Shown: in pieces, positions 12,414 through 24,000 of the stretch
Layout of the letters: each line of letters starts with the position of its first letter
Numbering within the stretch: the first letter of the stretch is position 1
DNA from: Aquanectria penicillioides
Lineage: Eukaryota > Ascomycota > Sordariomycetes > Hypocreales > Nectriaceae
Reading direction: 5' to 3'
Assembly (NCBI GenBank): GCA_003415625.1
Contig: PYIU01000004.1
Span: 4,030,001 to 4,094,000, forward strand
Length of the DNA: 64,000 nt
Notes under the pieces: generated by a model
Database searches by the model: none
What the model saw: only the letters and a program-made list of their open reading frames with translations
What the model was told of the DNA's origin: nothing
Translations under genes and position numbers: made by a program

Positions 12414-14391
12414 ATGGATCAGAGTCAGAGTCCACATCAGCAACACCAGCAGCTTCAGGAACACCTCCACCACCTACACCTGCAACCGCAGCATCCGATC
12501 ATGTCTTCTCAACACCCGAGTCCCTCAACGCCCCAGCACGAGGCAACTGCTCAGGATGTCCTCGCTGAGGCTAGAAAGAACCTTCAGGTCCTGATTGACT
12601 CAGGCCTCTCCAAGGATCTCCTCCACCAATGGGTCGACGAAAGCCAGTCCCTTCAGCTCTCCCTCGCTGTTCAGCAGGCTCAGCAACAGCAGGCGCAGCA
12701 ACAACAACATCAACAACATCAACAACAGCAACAGCAGCAACAGCAGCAACAGCAATCGCTCGTAAACGGACAGCAACAGCAAACAAACATCGCGCCTCCG
12801 CCTCCGCTCCGATGCCCGCCGCCACCTCCAGTGCCCGTTGTCACGATGCCCACTGTTACCAACGTTACCAACGTCTCCTCGCCTGGCAGCAACAACACTT
12901 CGACGACTACGACTCCTTCCGCCGACATTAAGGTTGAAGCCCTCCCTGAAGAAGTTTCCTGTAAGTTGTCTATCACGCAACCCTAATCTCATCGCCGCCG
13001 CGGATTTCCGTGTTGTGTCGAGCCGCCGACATGTACTGACTTGTCGTGTAGCCATCTTCATGCCTCCTGCGGCCCCGTTTAGCCACCGACCCCGTATCTC
13101 CGTGTCCTCAACCTCCTCCGGGTCTTCCGGTCACGCCTCGATCTGGTCTACGAACTCCGGCCAGTCCTCCGTCTCGTGGCACTCCAACTCGAGTTGCCGA
13201 TCCCAGGCACCGCTCCCTCTCCCGCCGACCACCCCCGTTACCGGTCCCCTCGGCCCACCAGTCGGCACCACCGGCAAGACCAACATTTACTGGTGCACCT
13301 CGTGCGAGACAAGCTTCAAGCGCAAGTACGACTGGAAGCGCCACGAGGACGAGTTCCACGAGCGCTGGCGCAAGTACCCCTGCCCTGAGCCAGGCTGCAA
13401 CCGCAGCTTTTGGGGTTCCAACTCGTTCAACCAGCACCACAAGCAGTGCCACGGCTGCAAGACGTGCCCCCACGCCGAGAAGGTTGTCAAGTTCCTCCGT
13501 AAACGCAAGTACTGGGCTTGTGGTTTCTGCTCTGCTCTCCACCCTGCGCGAGAGCGCCATGTTGAGCACGTTGCTCGTCATTTCGAGTCTGGTATGACTA
13601 AGGGTGACTGGATGCACTCGCGCGTTGTCTATGGCCTTCTCCACCAACCTCTTATCCACGAAGCTTGGGACGCCTTGGTTGTCAGCAAGCAGCCCGAGTA
13701 CAACGGCCGTCGACCCCAGTTCAGCTGGCACCCCAGCAAAACCGGCCGCGCACAGGGATTCCTTGAGAATGAGAACCCAGGTCAGCTGCAGGACCTCCTC
13801 GAGTTCTTCTCCGGTGATGAAGGCGAGGCCCAGTGGATCGTCAGTGTCGCGTATGATCTTGCCGATATCGTCCTTACCTCGGCACCCATTCCCTCGCCCC
13901 AGTACTCGCACACGAACCTCGCACCCCAAAGTTTCGACCCGCGTATGTCCTTCATGACACTGCCTACTCAGGCTCCCCACCAGTCTATGATGCCCTCGCC
14001 GGACCCGTCGCAGCAGAACCCCTTCTCGACGCCTTTCCGAAACACCATGCTCGTGCCATCTCAACCGTTCCCTTCGGTTTCGCGACCTTCTCCCGAGTCT
14101 GGTTCTCACTCACCAATGGGCCCCTCAACGTCACCGCTGATGCCGCCTCCCCAGCCTTCGCCCTTGGACAAGCGTGAGCTGCCTCCACCACCACCACAGG
14201 CCCAGGAGGCCGGCGAATCCATGATGGACTTTGAGTACTCTCCCGCGCCGGTCGTGTTTGACGATTGGGAGAGTCTCACCGGTGCAGTCATCGAGCAGGC
14301 TACACCCACATCACAGCATCAGGCCAACGGTGCCCCATCTGCCGATTGGGGCATGATGCAATATTTCAATGACCCTCGTGTCACTTCATGA
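12414..14391 (+). CDS. C2H2 zinc-finger transcription factor with polyglutamine N-terminus
   Basis: Exons 12414-12960 and 13052-14391 (GTAAGT donor, GTAG acceptor) give 628 residues. The N-terminal ~130 residues are Gln/His-rich, with an almost pure polyQ stretch around residues 85-127, followed by Pro-rich and Ser/Thr-rich segments. Three consecutive C2H2-type units follow: C264-x2-C267-x12-H280, C293-x4-C298-x12-H311-x4-H316, and C339-x2-C342-x12-H355-x3-H359. A conserved-looking block after the fingers (SRVVYGLLHQPLIHEAWD, then a segment ending in ADIVLTS) and a long Pro/Ser-rich tail complete the protein. This order is typical of a nuclear DNA-binding regulator found across Pezizomycotina; the target genes are unknown. 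It has the largest upstream region in the window. The start is the first ATG of the long frame. The function assignment is by family only. Confidence 0.9.
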
Positions 14392-15983
14392 TCTGGCTCG
14401 CATTAGTCGAGCCAAGCAGCAATGTTTTTTTCTTGTCTGGACGTCACCGAGACTCTTGAAATTTTCCTTTTCTTCTCATCGTACGCAACACGCCAAGGAA
14501 GGGCTTGCCCTCCAGCGGCAGCCCCCCTTTCTCATTGACTCGAATACCGACCGACCGATGGACTCGACCGACTCGACTTCGTCTCTGTGCAAGCACACAC
14601 CACATTTCCTTGATCTCCTTATTTCCTTAGTAGATAATGATAATACCCCCCCTCGAGATGTTAGGCGAGGGCACCTGTCCTTTCAGTTGTTTTGCCCATA
14701 TTTTCTTTGTTCATGGCAGGTGCTGGATATGGGAACTTGTTTGGGCTTCTTTTGTCCTGGTCAAAAAGGAGTTGGGCGGCTATCTGTCCTGTACCACACA
14801 GTATTTTCCTTGATTTATTTTGAACTTGGAATGCCGACCTGGATGGATGAGAAGCGAGACGAAGTGGAAGCTAGAGAGGAAGAAAGACCAGCAGGATGTA
14901 GCGTGGATGTCTATTACGAAAGGGCTTTCCTTAACGTTGACGCATATATAGGGTGCTTCGGCGCTCAGTTTGATGTCAAAGGGTATAAATGCCTCCTGTG
15001 TAAGATAAGGATTAGGAAATGGAATGCAAAAAAGACCCGGATAGGATGATTTTCAAAGACGAGCTTCAAATTGTGTGTGCAAGTGATGTGTGAGTGAGTG
15101 AGAGAGTGAGTTGGGTGGGAGAGAAAGTGGTTCGGATGCTGAACGGGGGAATTCCTTTATCTTAACCCAACGTCGACATGGCCACGAGGGGTTCATGCAA
15201 GGGAGACTGTCAAGGGAGGAATGTCGCTGAGGCACGTTGTCTATACGCGTTGGATGAGTACGGGCCTAACCCTGATTGTGAGGGCGTGATTGTTTACCGA
15301 TGTCTTAAATAGTATGTTGAATTGTCTTAGCGTTTCGTCATGGGTAGTTGCCAATATGTCGTGAATGCGAGAGAGGCTTGATTCAGTTGAGAAAGAAGCC
15401 GAGGACCATCCCGTTCAAGTGATTATAACACGTGAAACTTGTTACCCATCCCTCAAAGACGCTGTGAAAGCACATTGAATCCAAGTTTAGGGGGAAACCC
15501 CAAGGCTGAGGTTGAAAGAAAAAGAGATTCAGAAGGTTGTGAAATAGGTGTTTACTCCGAGAGGAAACGAAAAAGGCTTCTCGAAAACACCCACAACATA
15601 AGCTGGTCAAGATGACGAGATAGAGAGAGGGATACTGGGCTAATTGGCTATTCACGGACCATGTGTGTGGTGTCCTTTTGTTCTGCATTTTTTTGAACCA
15701 AGTTTGCACGTCCTTTGAACAATGGCGGCTATTTCGCACACTGTTATTTACCCATACTTCAGTATCGATGGGAACATGGGGCTCCTCCTGCTAGACGGAA
15801 CATTTACGCTTGTTCGCTGGGCAGAATTATCGTTAATTTGTATATGTATTTCCCTCGCTCACGCTTGCTGTCTCCTTTTTGTTGTATGGCAGCATTGATA
15901 GCAACAGAAGCCACACCATCAACAGCTGCTTGCACACAATCAACACACAAACACATATAATACGTCGCTGAAAACCCAAGGCC
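14392..15983. other. Intergenic region (3' flank of C2H2 gene, 5' flank of Ser/Arg-rich gene)
   Basis: The first several hundred bases are probably the 3' UTR of the zinc-finger gene; an open frame running on here (to about 15049) is Ser/Cys-rich without coding character and overlaps the end of that gene. No other feature is seen. Confidence 0.55.
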
Positions 15984-17255
15984 ATGCATAGGTCAAGCCA
16001 GGGCTCCTTTTTAGATGCACTCGCTTTTGCCATGGCACCATCGGAGACGCAGAGCATAATCATTGCCAAGTCGAGCAGCAGCAAGGCCAGAAGCAAGAGG
16101 TCTAGTAGCAGTGCTACAAGCAGTAAGTCCTCTTCAAGCTCGAGAAGCGACAAGTCTACAGGCGGCAGATCTCACAGCGGCAGCAGAAAAACCAGCAGCA
16201 GCAGCAGCAGAAGCGGTCACGATGAGAAGCATAGGAGAAGCAGCGAGTGCAAGACACGTACTCGACCTAGCAGATTTGCCTCTCTAAACATGGTGCCTGA
16301 ATATGAGCAGCCGTTGGATGATTTGGAGCAGACTGGCCTTGACATCGATCACAACGTAGCCAACCCACAGCGTACGGAAAACTACACCAATGTTAGTGAA
16401 AGACCGAGACCTGTTCGGGAAGAATCCCTTTCGAGGTGCACCCGTCAATCTCCTCCTAGTCCACGTCCTCGCGGTCGAAGGTCCCCGGCTCATGCTCGAC
16501 GCGGCAAGCATCACCACCCTCGCGGCAAACACTCGTTCAAGGTGTTTTTCGAGATTGCGCGTAGCCGCTCGTCTCTCTTGCGCGAGTTTACCGCTAGCGC
16601 CAAGCCTTACGCGGCAGACTGTTTCCGCTCTGCCGGGCTCGGGCTCGGGCTCAAGCCTAGTTCCACGCCATTTGTGCTGCGCGACGCCGACACGACGCAC
16701 AGCTCGAGCCGCCGCAGCGACTACACCTACGATCCGGCAGAGGACCAGCTCTACGGGCACATCCCGCGCCAGCCGGGCCAGCACTTTCCCGGCGAGATTG
16801 TTGCCCACCGCCGGCTCCGCGCCGGCACGGCTGCGGCCCCGGATCGGGACCGAGGCCGAGGCCGAGACTCGCGTATCCGTGTGCACCCGCTCAACGGCGG
16901 GGCCAAGTACACGTCACCGCAGGATGCTTCGCGGGAGCTGTTGCAGCGGAGAGAGCCACGGGGCCGTATGGAGGCCCGAAACGGCCCTGCCGAGCACAAT
17001 GCTAGCGTCGTGGGATCCGTCAGGGGCGAGCCTGGAGAGAAGGCGTTCAAGAGGAAGAGCCGGCTGAGCAGCTTGACACAGTGGCCTGGAATTGGCCAAC
17101 CGAAGCAGCAGCAGCATCAGAAGCAGGATGGCGACGACGATGATGATGATGATGGAATTGACTCGACGTCGCTGGGACCGGAGGATAGCATCAGCGCTGT
17201 CATGGAGAGGAAGGCGCGCCAAAGAATGATGGAGAAGCGTCAGGAGGAAGTGTGA
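15984..17255 (+). CDS. Ser/Arg-rich low-complexity protein, function unknown
   Basis: A single uninterrupted frame of 423 residues. A start at 16032 (MAPSETQ) is equally possible and has a better context. Residues ~30-95 are Ser/Lys/Arg-rich with poly-Ser blocks. A basic region around residues 150-185 contains PRPRGRRSPAHARRGKHH, followed by HSFKVFFEIARSRSSLLREF. Near the C-terminus is a QQQHQKQ-DGDDDDDDDG stretch, then a helical tail (AVMERKARQRMMEKRQEEV). No catalytic motif or signal peptide is visible. The composition suggests a disordered nuclear or RNA-associated protein, but this is inference. I do not recognise the family. Overlapping frames on both strands are also long because of GC-rich codons, which lowers confidence somewhat. 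Confidence 0.6.
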   Translation: MHRSSQGSFLDALAFAMAPSETQSIIIAKSSSSKARSKRSSSSATSSKSSSSSRSDKSTGGRSHSGSRKTSSSSSRSGHDEKHRRSSECKTRTRPSRFASLNMVPEYEQPLDDLEQTGLDIDHNVANPQRTENYTNVSERPRPVREESLSRCTRQSPPSPRPRGRRSPAHARRGKHHHPRGKHSFKVFFEIARSRSSLLREFTASAKPYAADCFRSAGLGLGLKPSSTPFVLRDADTTHSSSRRSDYTYDPAEDQLYGHIPRQPGQHFPGEIVAHRRLRAGTAAAPDRDRGRGRDSRIRVHPLNGGAKYTSPQDASRELLQRREPRGRMEARNGPAEHNASVVGSVRGEPGEKAFKRKSRLSSLTQWPGIGQPKQQQHQKQDGDDDDDDDGIDSTSLGPEDSISAVMERKARQRMMEKRQEEV

Positions 17256-17608
17256 TGGCCCTGGGAGTAGAATACTGCTTGAGAAGTGTATCATGACACC
17301 AGTTGTTTGAACTTGTATGGGATGTATATATGCATAGGTAGGTAGATGCATACATCTCGAGTAGGCAGCCCCTAAGCGGAAGTTGGGTGAATTTGTTAGA
17401 AACAATCAATGATCCACACCAGACACAAAAAAAAAGCACACGAAAAAGAAAGGCAGAAGAATACGTGAACCTTGTGCTCAAACTGAATCATGTCAACTCA
17501 TCTATTGCACTCCATCATACACCCCATCATACACCTCCATCATACAATGCCATCTCCCATTCTCACCCCTTCTCCCTCCACTCCTCCCTCATGGCCCCCG
17601 CCATACTG

Positions 17609-17629
17609 AAAAAAAAAAAAAAAAAAAAA
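17609..17629 (+). repeat. Poly(A) tract, 21 nt
   Basis: Run of 21 A between the convergent Ser/Arg-rich gene and SPT8. It is genomic, with no other retrocopy hallmarks. Confidence 0.85.
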
Positions 17630-17897
17630 TAACAACTCTTTTTGATCTCTTCTGTTTTCTCCTTCTTTTGCATAGGCACGTTTTATGATATACGCGGCTG
17701 GTCCAACTCCACGGGGCCTCCCCAAAGTTTCGTTCCCATCAATGTTTGTCTAGACGCCCAACACCTCGGCTTTCCCAAGAACCTTGCCGTGTCCAAGATA
17801 CCCAATCATTTTTGATAACATCACATGCCATCGGCCTCTCAGAGTCAAAATGACTCTCACGCGCGGCGCCACCGTGCTTTCCACAACCTCAAGGCGC

Positions 17898-20196
17898 TCA
17901 CCCGCTCGACACGTTAATCTCGTATCCGATCAGCACCTCGGTGCTAGTCCCCTCCCAACCTCGTGTGCCGGCTGCGCTGAGCATGAACCTGCTGGTCGGG
18001 TCGATGTATAAGCTTGAGATGACTCCCGCCCTGGGCGGTCCTGGGATGATCAGGAAGGGCACCGTCGAGTGCCTGAGAGCGCGAGTGTCACGCAGGTCGT
18101 AGAGTCGAAGGATATCATATGAAGCACTGGAAGCATTCTTGTTAGTTGACATTTGAACCGAAACAAAAAGACATAGGTGAAGTAAAAAAAAAAACAAAAA
18201 AAAAACCAGGGCTACAACCCCCCAGCAGCGATACATACCAAACCAAATGTCTCCCGTTCATCATCGGGCGGACAGCGCTCACAGCGCCACTGCCGGCTGG
18301 CAGCTTCAATACTCGATCAGGCTCCCACCCTCGCTTGGCCTTGTGAATGTCAAACTCCTCCACGGTTCCGTTTCTGCGACCTGCGTAAATCATGTTGCCG
18401 TTGGGGCTCCAACACGCTCCCATGCACCACGGGGGCACGCCAGGTCGGTTGCCGATGCGTGCCACGGGATTTGGCATTCGCTTGTCCCAGATGCGCAGCG
18501 TTCCGTCATGAGCCGACGAGAGGAATGTCGTCGAAGACGTCTGGGTTGGATCGTGCTGCCGCGGTGTCTGGTCTGCCAAGAGGAGGGCCGATGGCGATTG
18601 TGACCTCTTTAAAGCAGCGATGTCGCCGCCATCTACAGTCAGGGATGCCGGGTCTGGTTGTCCATCGGTAGCCTGCGAAGGCTGTGCAGCTTGGCTATCG
18701 CCGGGCTCGATATGTGGCGCGATAGCGGGTTCTGACTCTCCCAAAAGCTGTGATGAGGGAGCATCCAACTCCATGGTCTCCGTCCCAGCGGGAGGTTGTA
18801 CAGCTGGAGCTGGTTCCGTCTCGGGGTCCTTAAGGCTGGCCATCGCCATGTCTGCCGAGTGGTCCATTCCACCGTCGTGTTCGTGTCCTGACATCATGCC
18901 CATCGCCCCTGAGCCGTACTCGTCCTCGTCATGGCCAAACGGCTGGTCGCCCGCCGTCTCACCAAAGAGACTACCTGCGTCGCTTCCACCAAATAAGCTT
19001 TCGTGCGCTGGTGATGCCTGAGCATCGACGTCGCCAGTCGTGTTCTGGGTAAAGTCACCCATGTTGGTGTCCTCGAGGCCATTAGTAAAGGTCCCGTTCA
19101 CAAGAGGCGCGCCGTTGTTCGTTGCAATAGTGGTCGATGGCAAGGGCTCGTCCGCTTCCTCTGGAATTGGAGCGCCCGAGGCTGGACGGAGCTCGATTGC
19201 CGAAATCTGTCCTGCGCTACCATCGAAGCTTCTGATGGTTTGGCCCGTGTTCAGGTCCCAATCAAAGATGTTCTTGTCCCAGCTGCCGCTAAGAACGCTG
19301 TTCTCGTCTTGCGCCAGAGTCAAAACGCTTACTGCATTGGTATGCTGCTGTAGACAAGTGATGCGTTTGCCTTCGTCGTGTCGCACGCTCTGGAGGTTGA
19401 TGCCTCCCGACTCCAAGCCTGACAGAAGCCAGAGAGCCTCCGAGTTTACGGCTAGGGAGTACACGGGGGACAGGATGTGCTCTTGGTCCCCGCGACCCGG
19501 CGGTGTAGGCTCCTCGTTCTCCCAGTACGACATGAGAATGCCAGCCTTTGTGACACTGTCCACAAAGGGATGTTTCTGCGCCACCGTCAGCGCCGATTTG
19601 CCGTTGATGGTATTCGGCCCGTCATATTTACGGATGTATCCATCCGAGCCTCCAGTAATCCAATATCTCAGGTCCGGGGTAATGGCCATGGCGTTGACGC
19701 TTGTTGATTGCGGCGCCGCCATGGTCGGGACAATATCGTAGACCCGTGCATTCAGCACTTCGGAACTGGGCGCTGGCCACCGAGGCCGCCATGATTGAGG
19801 AGCGGGTGTGGCAGACTTGGCTCTCTTGGACGCGTCGTCCCTGGACTCGCCGTTGAGCTGCCCATTGGGCTCGCCGTCAGACTCCGTCTTGATTTTGTGC
19901 TCGCCATTGGTCTCTGCGCCTGCGGGCTGGCTCTCGCCCTCGGCATCGCCATCACCATCTCCATCCTCGTTGGCATCGTCGGCATCCCCATCAGCGTCGC
20001 CGTCGCCGTCACCCTCCCCATCGCCATCCCCGTCCTCTTCCTCATCGTCGTTGTTCTCGTCGTCATCTGCGTCGGCGTCATTGTCGCCACCGACGTCCTC
20101 CGCGTCCTCCATGATCTCGTCGGCGTCGTTCTCGTGCTCGTTGCCGTTCTCGTGGTCAGACTCGCCCGAGCTTGCTGACAACCGATCGTCGTCCAT
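17898..20196 (-). CDS. SPT8: SAGA complex WD40 subunit SPT8
   Basis: Exons on the minus strand are 20196-18239 and 18126-17898, 728 residues. The intron begins GTATGT and ends TTCCAG, and the junction reads GRHLV-C-ASYDILRLYDLRD. SPT8 is a WD-repeat subunit of the SAGA coactivator that contacts TBP and regulates its delivery to promoters. The N-terminal ~95 residues are almost entirely Asp/Glu/Gly/Ala, as usual for fungal SPT8. WD-type blades follow from about residue 140 (YWITGGSDGYIRKYD; SVLSGSWDKNIFDWD; FLSSAHDGTLRIWDKR; IYAGRRNGTVEEFD). A long Pro/Ser/Asp-rich insert lies between the third and later blades. The C-terminal exon supplies the last blade (SRFMLSAAGTRGWEG). It is transcribed in the same direction as the helicase gene upstream, with 0.8 kb between them. 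Confidence 0.95.
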
Positions 20197-21007
20197 GCTT
20201 GTCGCAACCGGCCAACCTCGCCGGGACCCGATCGGATTCGCTTGTAATGGGAATATGTGAGGTAAATAGGCTTTATGATCGACCTGCCATGCTTCAATAC
20301 GGAGCGTGCGGCGGGCAGGGGCCGAGGGGCTCGATGCGCGCGTCGCCCGGCGGGCTCTGGCGGAGGGGGCCAGTCAACCAGCCAACGACGCCTGGTTCAG
20401 GGTGCTGCTGGGCTTCGCGCGCAAAGTGCAAGCAGACGCGCGGGCGCAAGACGAATCGTCCGGGACTAATGAGATGAGTCGAGTCAGAACAAAGAAAGGC
20501 GCTGGTCGTTGCGCGGCATTGATCGGTTGGCGAAGGGAAAGGCAAAGGCACAGGTTTGGGTTCCAAGTCGCGTGTCTTTGACCTGGAGGCAAGTGCGTGT
20601 GTCCGACCTGGACAGGCACTGGGCGTGCCTGTGGGCTTGGGCGTGGCGTGGGTGGATTGACCTCGGAAATTTCCCCACCAAACCCCCATACTAATACATC
20701 ATCATGTCACTGCACATGTAGCTAGTTGTTCAACGTCACTTTCAACCAGTCCTCAACAGCCTTCAAGCAGCCTCGAGCCAGATCGTAAAAGCTCCATTGT
20801 ATTACCATACAAAAACTTATGGCCCCCTGCTGCGGCAGCACTCCATGTCCTTTGCCAACCCATTACACGAACTATCCCGCTGCATGGTTGCTACCCTCGC
20901 TTTCCTCATCCCTGCAGCTATCACAGCGATTATTCGCCCTTCGGAACAATCTCCCTTAGAAAAATACTCTCCAGAGCCTTTCTTGTAAGGTTGGCGTTAA
21001 TGCTCCA
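20197..21007. other. Intergenic region, SPT8 promoter and helicase 3' flank
   Basis: Just over 800 nt separate the helicase stop from the SPT8 start, both on the minus strand. It should hold the SPT8 promoter. Open frames here lack a convincing ATG or coding composition; no specific site was recognised. Confidence 0.5.
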
Positions 21008-24000
21008 TTAATCAAAGCAGATAAGGTCAGCGGTCAAGTTGCCCACAGTCTCATTGTCTTCATCCGTGAACAGAGGGTTCGCCAATTCCAAACTGTCTTC
21101 GGCTGAGCAGATCCTAGCTGCAGCGTTCAAGACCTGTTGCTTTCGACTCAACGGGTGACTCAACGGGTGAGTTGAATTGATGCTTGCTTCACTGCCCACT
21201 GGGGCAGGCTTCAGTAGCTTTTCCGACGCCGGAAATACATGTTCTGTGACCTGCGGCTTCTGCGGGTACAGCTTAGCTCCAATGCGAACTGTCGACCAGA
21301 ATGTCTGCCGAATAGTCGTTGCGGCCCTAGTCGGACTGCCCTGGTCACGTCTGTGATCCATAAATAATTGCAATGCTCTATCCTGTTCCTGGACCTTTTC
21401 CGGGCTCCATCTATTAGACATGGATTCCCCAGAACGTGCACTACTCTCAAAAGCTGATGTTCCTAAAGCTAATGGAGACGTCGGGCCCTCAGTGATGGTT
21501 TGTTTAGCTGTGTACCTGGACCCGAAGGGCAACTGCGATTCCGAAATCTGGGCATGGTACCCCAATTCTATCAGGTCATCGCTTGTTGGCTCTTGTTGAT
21601 GCGATGGCATACCGGATATGGGAATCGATCTGCCCTGAATAGTCGATGAAGTGGAGTTAGAAACGACAGGTCCGGAGTTTTCTGAGTTCTTTTTCTTTGC
21701 GCGTTCTGTTATCACAATAGACCTAGATCCTTTGGGGCCTTTTGCACTATTGCCTCTTCCTCCCCGTCCCCTTGTTCGTCTGCTTGTCCGTCCGCTTGTC
21801 CGTCCCCTTGTCTGGGCTGAATCCACTCTGGTGATGGCAGGTTCGTTGCAGCCCTGAGGGCACTTGCAATTGTCACCGCATAGGGAACCGCAGGAATGGC
21901 CGCATGAAAGAACCTTGCCGCAGGGACTATTGCATTTGAGACGGGCTTGTTCAACTGCGTGACAGAGAGTTTTGCATGCATGACCCTGTGCGCAAAACTC
22001 GTCGCATGGCTGCTTGCACCCTCCCCAAGCAATCGCTTCCCAGCCGTCTGGGTGTGATATTTCTGTCACTTGACCATGCTTTTTGCATACCACTGTAATC
22101 TTGTATCCAATGCATTTCTCTTTAACAAAGACGTCGTAAACCTTTTTCCACGTCTCGTTGCTCTTCAAGCTGCCGTTGAGGATATTATTGCTGTTGCCAA
22201 AGATGTACATGCCCCGGCGGGCGCGGCTGGTAGCAACTACAGCCCGATTTTCGTCCTCAACGAAGCCAGCCCGGGCACGCGCGTGAGGGTTTGTTGGGCT
22301 GCGAACCAGAGATAGGATGATGACGTCGTTTTCTTCTCCTTGGAACCCGTCAACAGTCCTGACAGACCACTCCTTGCTTGGGTTGTAGTCGGCAAGAACA
22401 GCGTTTTTCCTGAGCTTTTCAAGAATCGCAGCGACTTGACCTTTGTAGTAAGTTAGAATAGTGATTTGGGAAGGGCCCACGCCATTTTGAACCAGGTATT
22501 TGACAAACCCAACTATCATAGCTGCCTCAGTGGCGTTCAGGTAAGAGTGGTTGGCATTTTGAGAGTCACCCCATTGATGTTGGAACCACCAGAGATTTTG
22601 GCCGCCCATTCCTGGGACCGGTTGTCGATTTTGGGGATCTTTGACCGAGTCGTGATCCTCAAGTTCAGGGTAGAATGTGTGAACCACTGATCGAATGATT
22701 GGTATCATTCGCCGCTGGACCTTAAGCATAGAATACGGAATTTCAAGCCGTACCAAACGCTCGAAGAGGGATACATTAAAGTCGAACGGAATCAATTCTC
22801 GAACATCAACATGAGGAACGAGTTGTTGGTGATCACCCACAAGAACAAGCTGGTCGAGGCTTGGATATAGAGCAGATGTAATGTTGGATTCTCGTGTCTC
22901 GGCTGCTTCTTCGATCATCAAAACCTGTGGATTCAATGCTGCGATTAAGCCCCGATACTTGGTGAGACCCGTGGTGGTGCAACCAAGCACTTGTACGCCT
23001 TCATCACGAATGATTTTGACGTATCGATTCCAACGATTTACCTTGAGTTCATCGCAAGCTTCTCGATATTTCTGAAGGAGCGCTGGGAAGTGGTCGGTTA
23101 TTTTCTTGATAAGTTGCTGGCGAAGGTATCGATAGACCATGCCACGTTGCGGTGGCTTGATTCTATACAAATCTGAGTGTTTGGAGAGATATTTTCGGGC
23201 CTGGTGATGCCAACTAGTAGACATAATATCTGGTATTGAGCCGGTCCAGTAGAATTCAGTCGAAACGAACTCTCCCTGAAGGTGCTCTCTTTCATCGTCC
23301 TCCGGCGAACCCTGGCCATCAATGAATTCTTCGGGCTCTGTTTGTCCCTGAGGAGGGCGGTAGATGTAGGTTCGATCTTGCTCCACGCAATCCGCAAGCC
23401 AGGTAGCTATGAGGTCAACGGAATCTCCTGCCATACTGACTGAATCAGCGGTCTCCCATTCGTTGTCATGGAGAGAGCCAAATTGATCTTGGGTGAGTAG
23501 GCCTTCCTGATGAAGATGCTCTGCGGAGATGAGGCCAGATGGAAAGCACATTGATAAAGCATCATTAAGTTTGCGGAATATCTCTTTTCGACCCGATTCG
23601 CCCTTCGACACACCTTTGATCTTAGACTCATGTGCGAGCTTGTACATGCTCCGTTCGTTTATAGCAACGACCCGAGAGCGTCCTCCGAGGCGGATGACAT
23701 TGGCTTCGCACTGGATGCATCGTTCGAGAAGCTGGTCTAGGGCATGATTTGTCTGGGCTGCCACAATAATAGGTGGTTTTTTGGTGTCCTGGCTAGCCAT
23801 AAAGGTCTGGATATAGCTTTGGATCGCAACCATTGACGTAAAGGTTTTGCCGGTCCCTGGAGGCCCTTGAACAATAGCAAGCTCAGCAGAGATCATCCTG
23901 TTGAATGCGTGCATCTGAGAGTAGTCAAACTGAGATGTTGCCCTAGGGATTTTTACTTGAAGCTGTTGGGTGTATGTAGCCTTTTCGCTCTTGTCGTACC

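Noticed and set aside
13108..14109. 333-codon open frame antisense to the C2H2 gene
   Set aside because: It mirrors the GC-biased codons of the sense exon and contains no family motif; the sense frame has zinc fingers.
14369..15049. 226-codon frame just after the C2H2 stop
   Set aside because: It overlaps the end of the C2H2 gene, lacks coding composition and looks like 3' UTR.
16284..17067. Long frames on both strands overlapping the Ser/Arg-rich gene
   Set aside because: Arg/Ala/Ser-rich shadows produced by the same codon pattern; the frame listed has the cleaner start and stop.
17609..17629. Poly(A) run as evidence of a retroposed gene
   Set aside because: No intronless copy, target duplication or reverse-transcriptase-related sequence lies next to it.
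20797..20988. 63-codon frame between SPT8 and helicase
   Set aside because: It begins with TTG and has no recognisable domain.
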